DNA from: CAMDBL01 sp964498125 | GTDB taxonomy: Bacteria; Pseudomonadota; Alphaproteobacteria; Rhizobiales; Hyphomicrobiaceae | Reading direction: 5' to 3' | NCBI GenBank assembly: GCA_964498125.1 | Contig: CAZCGE010000112.1 | Location: 1-20,048 of the forward strand | Length of the DNA stretch: 20,048 bases | In this document: one piece after another, positions 15,043 to 20,048 of the stretch | Layout of the letters: every line of letters begins with the position of its first letter | Position numbering within the stretch: position 1 is the first letter of the stretch | Notes under the pieces: generated by a model | What the model was told of the DNA's origin: nothing | The model's input: only the letters and a program-made list of their open reading frames with translations | Database searches by the model: none | Made by a program: the position numbers and the translations under genes

Positions 15043-15636
15043 ATGAGCAAGCACGGCCAAACGCCCTCGCAGACCGTCGGCCCGTTTTTCGCCTACGGCC
15101 TGGCGCCGGAGCAATACGGCTACGCGATGACGAGCATCGCTGGATCGGCCGTCGCCCGCTCCGACACCGAGGGCAGCCACATCCGCATCGAGGGCCGCGT
15201 GTTCGACGGTGAGGGCAAGGTCGTCCCCGACGCCCTGATCGAGATCTGGCAGGCCGATGCCAAGGGGCGCTATGCCCACCCCGCCGACAGCCGCGGCTCG
15301 AACGCCGGCTTCAAGGGTTTTGGCCGCTGCGGCACCGGCACCGATCCGGAGAACCGGTTCTGCTTCGACACCGTCAAGCCGGCCTCGGTCGATGGCATGC
15401 AGGCGCCGCACATCAACGTCATCGTCTTCATGCGCGGCCTGCCGCTGCATGCCTACACGCGGCTCTATTTTGCCGACGAGGCCACCGCCAATGCCCGCGA
15501 TCCGGTGCTCGCCAGCGTGCCCGCCGACCGCCGCGCGACCCTCATCGCCGAGCGCATCCCAGGTGGCAGCGGTACCCTCTACCGCTTCGACATCCACATG
15601 CAGGGCGACAAGGAAACGGTATTCTTCGACGCGTGA
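15043..15636 (+). CDS. pcaG: Protocatechuate 3,4-dioxygenase alpha subunit
   Basis: This alpha subunit of 197 residues is homologous to PcaH but lacks the iron ligands. It shows the standard N-terminus TPSQTVGPFFAYGL (7-20), the shared intradiol core IEGRVFDGEGKVVPDALIEIWQAD (49-72) and an APHINVIVFMRGL (121-133) stretch corresponding to the beta-subunit HIHF strand with asparagine in place of the second histidine. It helps shape the active site at the alpha/beta interface. The ATG is one base after the pcaH TGA, and GGAG lies within the end of pcaH. The metW gene is convergent, with only 12 bases between the two stop codons. The genes for the following pca steps are not in the window. Confidence 0.96.
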   Translation: MSKHGQTPSQTVGPFFAYGLAPEQYGYAMTSIAGSAVARSDTEGSHIRIEGRVFDGEGKVVPDALIEIWQADAKGRYAHPADSRGSNAGFKGFGRCGTGTDPENRFCFDTVKPASVDGMQAPHINVIVFMRGLPLHAYTRLYFADEATANARDPVLASVPADRRATLIAERIPGGSGTLYRFDIHMQGDKETVFFDA

Positions 15637-15648
15637 CCCGACCAGCGG

Positions 15649-16290
15649 TTACTCGCCATTTCGGCTTCTGAGCAGGAACACGGCCTTCTCGCCGAGGAAA
15701 TTCTGCAACCGGATCGAACGCCGAATCGGCAGCCGCTGCCCGCGGCTATTGAAGGCGTCGGCCTGCTCCACCTCGGCGTTGATGACGCGGCACAGATCGA
15801 CGAAATCCAGGATCGTGCACAGGTGCGCGTCCGGCGACAGATACCAGGTCTCCGGCAGGTTCCTGGTGATCGGCATGCGGCCGTCGTAGAGCAGCTTGAG
15901 CCGCACCTCCCAGTGCCCGAAATTCGGGAACGAGACGATGGCGCGCCGGCCGATGCGCAGCAGGTTTTCGAGCACCGGCTTGGGATGGCGCGTGGCCTGG
16001 ATCGTCAGGCTCAGGATGGCATAATCGAAGGCCTTGTCGGGATAGGCATCGAGATCGCGATCGGCGTCGCCCTGGACGACCGAGAGGCCGCGCGCCACGC
16101 AGGCATTGACCCGCTCGCGCGCCACCTCCATGCCGCGCCCGTCCACCGACTTGGTCTCGCGCAGCAGCTGCAGCAGGTCGCCGTCGCCGCAGCCGACGTC
16201 GAGGACACGCGAGCCCGGCGCCACCATCTCGGCGATCAGCAGATGGTCGGCGCGCGATTGGGACAGCACGACGGCGTCCGGCGGGTTCAT
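15649..16290 (-). CDS. metW: Methionine biosynthesis protein MetW
   Basis: This is a protein of 213 residues with an S-adenosylmethionine-binding methyltransferase fold: motif I VLDVGCGDGDLLQLL (29-43) and the MetW-typical FPNFGHWEVRLKLLYDGRMPITRNLPETWY stretch in the middle (split here only by wording). In proteobacteria MetW is encoded with MetX, and it is reported to be needed for full homoserine acyltransferase activity. The ATG overlaps the metX stop by four bases (ATGA), so translation is coupled. Regulation would be shared with metX through the upstream SAM-II leader. Confidence 0.95.
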   Translation of the reverse strand: MNPPDAVVLSQSRADHLLIAEMVAPGSRVLDVGCGDGDLLQLLRETKSVDGRGMEVARERVNACVARGLSVVQGDADRDLDAYPDKAFDYAILSLTIQATRHPKPVLENLLRIGRRAIVSFPNFGHWEVRLKLLYDGRMPITRNLPETWYLSPDAHLCTILDFVDLCRVINAEVEQADAFNSRGQRLPIRRSIRLQNFLGEKAVFLLRSRNGE

Positions 16291-17531
16291 GCTGTCAGCC
16301 CTCGATCAGCCTTGCCGGCCTTGCCGAGGCCCCTGGCCTCGGCCGCCGAACCCAAGAAGCCGCGCACGGTGGCGAACAGTTCCGGTTCCTCGAGCAGAAA
16401 GGCGTCGTGGCCGCGATCGCTCTCGACCTCGACGAAGGAAACGTTGGCGGCGACCGCATTGAGCGCCTGCACGATCTCGCGGCTTTCGCGCGTCGGATAG
16501 AGCCAGTCGGAGGTGAACGAGACGACGCAGAAGCGGGTCTTGGTGCCGTGGAAGGCGGAGGCCAGCACATGGGCATGCTCGACGGCCAGGTCGAAATAAT
16601 CCATCGCCCGCGTGATGTAGAGGTAGCTGTTGGCATCGAAGCGATCGACGAAGGTCGAGCCCTGATGCCGCAGATAACTCTCGATCTGGAAGTCGGCGTC
16701 GAAGGAGAATGTGCGCTCGGAACGACCCTGCAGGCTGCGGCCGAACTTCTCCTGCAGCGCCGTCTCCGACAGGTAGGTGATGTGGGCGGCCATGCGCGCC
16801 ACGGCGAGCCCGTTCTTCGGCACGATGCCGTGCTCGTAGTAGTTACCGCCACGCCAATCCGGGTCGGCCATCACCGCCTGCCGGCCGACCTCGTGGAAGG
16901 CGATGTTCTGCGCCGAATGCCAGGCGGCGGCGGCGATCGGCACCGCCGTGAACACCCGCTCCTTGTAGCGCGCCGCCCACTCCAGCACCTGCATGCCGCC
17001 CATCGATCCACCGATCACGGAAAACAGCTGCGCGATGCCGAGGTGGTCGAGCAGGCGGGCCTGCGCCGCCACCATGTCGCCGATGGTGATGACTGGAAAC
17101 GCCAAGCCGTAGGGCTTGCCGGTGCGCGGGTTCATGGAGGCAGGCCCGGTCGAGCCCATGCAGCCGCCGATGATGTTGGGACAAATGACGAAGAAGCGAT
17201 CGGTATCGACCGGTTTGCCAGGCCCGATCAGCGTCGTCCACCAGCCGGGCTTGCCGGTGACAGGGTGCTCGCTGGCGACGTACTGGTCGCCGGTCAGGGC
17301 ATGGCAAACGAGAATGGCATTGCTCTTGGCCGCGTTCAGCGTGCCATAGGTCTGGTAGGCCTGCTGGTAGGGTCCGAGATCCTGTCCGCCTTCCAGCCGC
17401 AGGGATTGCTCGGCGGGAAACCGCACCACCGGGCTCGAAGGATGATCGACCTCGCTCGAGCGCGAGAGCGGACGCGGCGCGGCCGTCTCCAGCACCACAT
17501 CCTGTTCGATCGAGGGTCTTCGGCCTTGCAT
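16287..17531 (-). CDS. metX: Homoserine O-acyltransferase (acetyltransferase family)
   Basis: This alpha/beta-hydrolase-fold enzyme of 414 residues activates homoserine with an acyl group in the first committed step of methionine synthesis. The catalytic triad is visible: Ser176 in GGSMGG (174-179), Asp342 in SDWLYP and His375 in RGHDAF. Family members use acetyl-CoA or succinyl-CoA, and I cannot decide which from sequence alone. The frame is open to a GTG at 17585, but that codon lies within the proposed terminator of the leader. The ATG at 17531 has GGAGG five bases before it, so I chose 17531. It leads a two-gene operon with metW and is controlled by a SAM-II riboswitch. Confidence 0.94.
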   Translation of the reverse strand: MQGRRPSIEQDVVLETAAPRPLSRSSEVDHPSSPVVRFPAEQSLRLEGGQDLGPYQQAYQTYGTLNAAKSNAILVCHALTGDQYVASEHPVTGKPGWWTTLIGPGKPVDTDRFFVICPNIIGGCMGSTGPASMNPRTGKPYGLAFPVITIGDMVAAQARLLDHLGIAQLFSVIGGSMGGMQVLEWAARYKERVFTAVPIAAAAWHSAQNIAFHEVGRQAVMADPDWRGGNYYEHGIVPKNGLAVARMAAHITYLSETALQEKFGRSLQGRSERTFSFDADFQIESYLRHQGSTFVDRFDANSYLYITRAMDYFDLAVEHAHVLASAFHGTKTRFCVVSFTSDWLYPTRESREIVQALNAVAANVSFVEVESDRGHDAFLLEEPELFATVRGFLGSAAEARGLGKAGKADRGLTA

Positions 17532-17567
17532 CAGCGCCTCCGGTACGGCGCCCCAAGGGGACGCCGG

Positions 17568-17612
17568 AAACAGAAAACCCGGCACCGGCCGCCCCGCTAT
17601 CCTTGCCGGGGC
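17568..17612 (-). terminator. Attenuator of the metX leader (terminator and competing hairpin)
   Basis: On the minus strand CCCGGCA (17610-17604) pairs with TGCCGGG (17584-17578), immediately followed by TTTTCTGTTT (17577-17568): the form of an intrinsic terminator. An alternative stem GCCCCG (17612-17607) with CGGGGC (17596-17591) uses part of the same left arm, so the two cannot coexist. This is the layout of a terminator/antiterminator switch between aptamer and gene. How the aptamer chooses between them is inference. Confidence 0.65.
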
Positions 17613-17641
17613 CGAACCGTATCACCGGGTCGCGCGCGCGG

Positions 17642-17700
17642 CCTGTTTAGCGAGTTGTTTAACGTGGCTGCAAGCCGGCCGGCCAAATCACCACGAACCT
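17642..17700 (-). promoter_or_regulatory. SAM-II riboswitch upstream of metX
   Basis: The minus strand shows the SAM-II hallmarks in order. P1 strand CGTGG (17695-17691) is followed by TGATTTG (17690-17684), then the GCCGG-rich loop and GCTTGCAG. The second P1 strand CCACG (17667-17663) is followed by TTAAACAA, and the conserved GCTAAA (17651-17646) closes the pseudoknot. This class binds S-adenosylmethionine and turns off methionine genes in Alphaproteobacteria, in keeping with metX downstream. It lies about 30 bases before the attenuator hairpins. Confidence 0.9.
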
Positions 17701-17704
17701 GTCG

Positions 17705-17734
17705 TGCATATCGGAGCCAAGCCGGCAGCGTCAA
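17705..17734 (-). promoter_or_regulatory. Sigma-70-type promoter of metX-metW
   Basis: The minus strand has TTGACG (17734-17729) as -35 and TATGCA (17710-17705) as -10 with 18 bases between (17 if ATATGC is read). A start site near 17698 would fall exactly at the 5' edge of the SAM-II aptamer, which supports the call. Confidence 0.6.
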
Positions 17735-17822
17735 GCGCGATGTCGGCCAGCGAAAGCGGCCTCCGCGGCTTGTGGGAACGGTGCGTTGCGGGCTGGGCGC
17801 TGCCGCACCCTACGGGCTGCGC

Positions 17823-18044
17823 TCAGGCGGCGCGACGGGAGGACATGAACGGTGTGCTGGGACGATGCGACGACTTCACCGCGTCGCAGGACTGCGACTG
17901 GTGCTCCTTGCAGTACGGCCGGCCGATCACTTGTTGTGCGCCGCAAAAATGAAAGTGGGCCTGGCGCGGATCGCCGATCGGCCAGCGGCAATCGCCGGCC
18001 TCGAGCTGCACGAGGATCTTCTTTTCTGCTGATTTCCGGGCCAT
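17823..18044 (-). CDS. Short GcrA-like protein (C-terminal sigma-binding domain only)
   Basis: This protein of 73 residues carries the signature of the C-terminal domain of GcrA: CRWPIGDP (about 18-25), HFHFCG (29-34) and PYCKEH (42-47). In Caulobacter GcrA this part binds the housekeeping sigma factor, while a separate N-terminal helix-turn-helix binds methylated DNA. The N-terminal domain is absent here; only about 17 residues, starting MARKSAEKKILVQLE, precede the signature. The typical aromatic AYQP ending is also replaced. The ATG at 18044 has AGGAG nine bases before it and a plausible promoter upstream. It might compete with or modulate GcrA at sigma-70, or be a zinc-binding protein of unrelated role (two Cys pairs and His are conserved). 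It is upstream of and in line with metX, but metX has its own promoter. Confidence 0.75.
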   Translation of the reverse strand: MARKSAEKKILVQLEAGDCRWPIGDPRQAHFHFCGAQQVIGRPYCKEHQSQSCDAVKSSHRPSTPFMSSRRAA

Positions 18045-18087
18045 TCTAGACTGCTCCTGAGACGCCACATGACACTATGTCGGGTGA

Positions 18088-18116
18088 TGTATAGCCAAAA
18101 TTTTGCTGCAGTGCAA
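18088..18116 (-). promoter_or_regulatory. Promoter of the GcrA-like gene
   Basis: The minus strand has TTGCAC (18116-18111) and TATACA (18093-18088) separated by 17 bases. A start near 18081 gives a leader of about 37 bases containing AGGAG. The -35 and -10 each match the sigma-70 consensus at four of six positions. Confidence 0.5.
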
Positions 18117-18309
18117 CATGACCGCACTATGACAAGAACGCGCAGGCTTGCGGGCGACTTGCGATCCCCTGTCGTCGCACAAGGCCGTATGGTCGTGCTT
18201 GCGGCCGGCAGGTTGGCGGCTGGGGCGACCTCCGCTGGTTGCGCGGTCCTGCTGCATCGGCCTATCGTACGCGCTGACATCACCAAACTCGATGGATGGG
18301 AGTTCAGGG
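18117..18309. other. Divergent intergenic region before the DUF35 gene
   Basis: The bases between the GcrA-like promoter and the DUF35 gene show no gene with a credible start. It should contain the promoter of the DUF35-thiolase unit, but I find no hexamer pair I would defend. Confidence 0.4.
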
Positions 18310-18636
18310 ATGACGCCACGCGCCGAGCGCATGGTCTTGACGGCCACGGGACCGGTGCTGCAGGGCATCCAGTGCCGCGCCTGCAAGGCACGTAGCTTCC
18401 CACCGGCCCGCTTCTGCCGCTCCTGCCATGGCGAGGATATCCAGGTGATCGCGCTGGCCACGGCGGGGCGCATCGAGGCCGCGGCCGGCTACGAGGGGAG
18501 TGCCTTCGGCGAGATCCGGCTCAGCGACGGCATGCTGGTCGCGGGGCGCCTCGAGCCGGCCGAAAAGGCCAAGGTCGGCCGCACCGTGAGGTTCGCCCCC
18601 AAGGACGACCTCGTCAGGTTCGAGATCACCGACTGA
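18310..18636 (+). CDS. DUF35 Zn-ribbon/OB-fold protein
   Basis: This is a small protein of 108 residues. Residues 22-39 form a zinc ribbon with Cys22-x-x-Cys25 and Cys36-x-x-Cys39. The rest, from about 47 to 106, is the beta-rich OB-fold with GEIRLSDGMLVAGRLE. DUF35 proteins bind thiolase-like partners and shape their CoA or acyl-CoA site. The following gene is such a thiolase, 107 bases downstream. GGGAG lies seven bases before the ATG. The name of the pathway cannot be given: relatives act in steroid side-chain retro-aldol cleavage, in mevalonate synthesis in archaea and in other acyl-CoA steps. Confidence 0.9.
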   Translation: MTPRAERMVLTATGPVLQGIQCRACKARSFPPARFCRSCHGEDIQVIALATAGRIEAAAGYEGSAFGEIRLSDGMLVAGRLEPAEKAKVGRTVRFAPKDDLVRFEITD

Positions 18637-18670
18637 GGTCGCCGACCCCCAACCCGCGTCACGGCGTTCG

Positions 18671-18685
18671 CCATGCTGCGCATGG
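18671..18685 (+). repeat. 6-bp hairpin in the DUF35-thiolase gap
   Basis: CCATGC (18671-18676) and GCATGG (18680-18685) form a perfect stem with a 3-base loop, TGC, in the 107-base gap. No T-run follows. It may modulate the relative amounts of the two proteins or be without function. Confidence 0.4.
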
Positions 18686-18743
18686 AGGGGAGTCCGACCA
18701 AGCCGGTGTTTGGCGACGGTTTGTAGGCCAGAGAGGCAGAGCC

Positions 18744-19883
18744 ATGACTGACGTTTACATCATCGGCGTGGGCCAGACCCGCTTCACGCGGCAAGCCGAG
18801 CGCGGCCAGCAGGACATGGCCGAGGAGGCTGTGACGCTGGCGCTGAGGGATGCCGGCATCGAGATCAAGGACATCGAGGCGGTGTTCAGTGCGGCGGCCC
18901 GCCAGCGTGGCGGCAACGGCCAGCGCTGCATGAAGGACATGGGCCTCAACGGCACGCCGATCGTCAACGTCGAGAACGCCTGCGCCTCGGGGCCGACGGC
19001 GGCGCGCGAGGCCTATGCCTGGATCAAGGCAGGGCTGTGCGACATCGCGCTGGCGTTCGGCACCGAGACACTGTCGGGTGGCCCCAAGGGTCCGCTGGAG
19101 GTGCCCAAGGGCCACTGGATGTTCGACGCCGGCCTCAATCTGCCGACCTGGTACGCCATGCAGGCCTCCCGCCACATGGCCGAACACGGCTTGAAGCGCG
19201 AGGAGCTGGCCAGCGTCGCCGTCAAGAGCCGCAAGCTGTCGCAGCACAATCCGTTTGCGCATTTTCGCAACCCGATCACGCTCGAGGAGGTGCTGGCCTC
19301 GCCGGTGATCGCCGACCCGCTGACGCTAATGCAGTGCTGTCCGAAGACGGACGGCTCGGCCGCCGCCGTGCTGGTGTCGGAGAAGGTCATGCGCCGGCTC
19401 GGCGGCCGACCGGTGAAGATTCGCGCCACGACGCTGGGGTCGGGCGTGCCGGTGTTCACCGACAAACCCGTCATGCCAACGCCCAAGCGCGTGGCGATCA
19501 AGGCGCTGGAGATGGCGGGCATCGGACCCAAGGATCTCGACGTGGTCGAGGTGCATGATGCCTTCACCATCGGCGAGATCCTCTACACCGAGGCGCTGGG
19601 TCTGTGCGCGCCCGGCGAGGGTGGACGCTATGCGGCTTCGGGCAAGTCGTTGCCCGGCAGCGGCTTCACGGCCGTCAATACCTCCGGCGGGCTCTTGTCG
19701 CGCGGCCATCCGCTCGGCGCCAGCGGCCTCGCCCAAATGGGCGAGATCGTCACGCAATTGCGCGGCGCGGCAGGGCCCCGTCAGGTGGAGGGCGCTCGGC
19801 TCGGAGCGGTGCATACGATGGGCGCCAACGAGTTCGAATTGGACGCCAATGTGTGCTCGGTGTTCGTGCTGGAGGCGGCGTGA
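18744..19883 (+). CDS. Thiolase-family protein (SCP2/lipid-transfer type)
   Basis: This is a thiolase-fold protein of 379 residues. The nucleophile is Cys80 (NACASG), followed by HDAF at 271-274 (replacing the NEAF of classical thiolases, as in the SCP2-type group) and GHPLGASG (321-328, His322). The C-terminal segment reads HTMGANEFELDANVC, without the usual CxG of degradative thiolases. It therefore could be a 3-ketoacyl-CoA thiolase or a retro-aldolase of the Ltp2 type; the intact Cys80 favours a thiolase-like reaction. With the DUF35 protein it probably forms one complex. GAGGCAGAG precedes the ATG at 18744. The substrate is unknown. Confidence 0.92.
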   Translation: MTDVYIIGVGQTRFTRQAERGQQDMAEEAVTLALRDAGIEIKDIEAVFSAAARQRGGNGQRCMKDMGLNGTPIVNVENACASGPTAAREAYAWIKAGLCDIALAFGTETLSGGPKGPLEVPKGHWMFDAGLNLPTWYAMQASRHMAEHGLKREELASVAVKSRKLSQHNPFAHFRNPITLEEVLASPVIADPLTLMQCCPKTDGSAAAVLVSEKVMRRLGGRPVKIRATTLGSGVPVFTDKPVMPTPKRVAIKALEMAGIGPKDLDVVEVHDAFTIGEILYTEALGLCAPGEGGRYAASGKSLPGSGFTAVNTSGGLLSRGHPLGASGLAQMGEIVTQLRGAAGPRQVEGARLGAVHTMGANEFELDANVCSVFVLEAA

Positions 19884-19945
19884 GGGGCGGCGAAACGTAC
19901 AGGGTGCCAGGACCTTCCCCATAATCCGCGCCCACTTTGAGCCAA

Positions 19946-20000
19946 GCCGTTGAAGTGACTCGCTGATTGGCACTGAAGAAGTGCCGACGGCCTTTTTTTT
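19946..20000 (+). terminator. Terminator-like structure after the thiolase gene
   Basis: GGCACT (19969-19974) pairs with AGTGCC (19980-19985) around a GAAGA loop. An outer GCCGT (19946-19950) can pair with ACGGC (19987-19991), which leads directly into eight T residues (19993-20000). It lies about 60-120 bases after the thiolase stop. The stem is shorter than ideal, so strength is uncertain. Confidence 0.55.
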
Positions 20001-20048
20001 GGGAGACTCTCTGCGGCGAGGTGGCCCTCCGGGTTTGAGCTAGGATGC

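Noticed and set aside
17532..17585. metX starting at the GTG at 17585 (432 residues).
   Set aside because: The GTG sits directly beside the right arm of the proposed leader terminator and the extra 18 residues have no family pattern; GGAGG precedes the ATG at 17531.
16407..18032. 541-codon open frame on the plus strand opposite metX and its leader.
   Set aside because: It is antisense to metX with its catalytic triad, to the SAM-II riboswitch and to the GcrA-like gene; its composition is that of a shadow frame.
18069..18309. Possible small plus-strand gene from the ATG at 18069.
   Set aside because: The frame covers the GcrA-like promoter region and then overlaps the DUF35 gene out of frame; it has no ribosome-binding site and no recognisable pattern.
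1..20048. CRISPR array, transposase, integrase or phage genes.
   Set aside because: I found no regularly spaced repeats and no protein with transposase, integrase or phage motifs in any frame.

Overview
This is a GC-rich chromosomal window from a bacterium that looks alphaproteobacterial. The main grounds are a SAM-II riboswitch in front of metX, a class found mostly in Alphaproteobacteria, and a small protein carrying the C-terminal signature of the alphaproteobacterial cell-cycle regulator GcrA. The wealth of TRAP and ABC importers and aromatic-acid genes suggests a soil or freshwater heterotroph. I cannot name the genus.

Layout. Bases 1-246 have no convincing gene but hold a tRNA-like 3' end at 119-141. 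A membrane-anchored TPR-like protein follows (minus, 247-981). A three-gene ABC importer operon (minus) reads fused two-domain permease (from 5175), periplasmic binding protein, ATPase (to 1113). Next on the minus strand come an SDR dehydrogenase and a small HD-motif protein (6407 to 5283). On the plus strand an antitoxin-like gene overlaps a ParE/RelE-type toxin gene that is broken by an in-frame stop. An FAD-dependent aromatic-ring monooxygenase and a DUF2783 protein follow.

The second half is mostly aromatic catabolism. A TRAP transporter (dctP-dctQ-dctM, minus, 12116 to 8882) diverges from quiC-pcaH-pcaG (plus, 12408-15636). QuiC dehydrates 3-dehydroshikimate to protocatechuate, and PcaHG opens the protocatechuate ring. 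With the transporter and the nearby monooxygenase this looks like an uptake and degradation cluster for hydroaromatic or aromatic acids. The downstream pca genes and a dedicated regulator are not in the window.

Convergent to pcaG is metX-metW (minus, 17531 to 15649), for methionine synthesis. Its leader holds a promoter, a SAM-II aptamer and a probable terminator/antiterminator pair. Upstream lies the GcrA-like small gene, divergent from a DUF35 Zn-ribbon/OB-fold gene and its thiolase partner (18310-19883). A terminator-like structure follows.

Most of the window is ordinary metabolic chromosome. The most notable points are the metX attenuator leader, the stand-alone GcrA sigma-binding domain, the broken toxin with an intact antitoxin, stable hairpins placed just after both transporter binding-protein genes, and the tRNA-like 3' end at the left edge. 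I did not find a clearly new multi-gene system.
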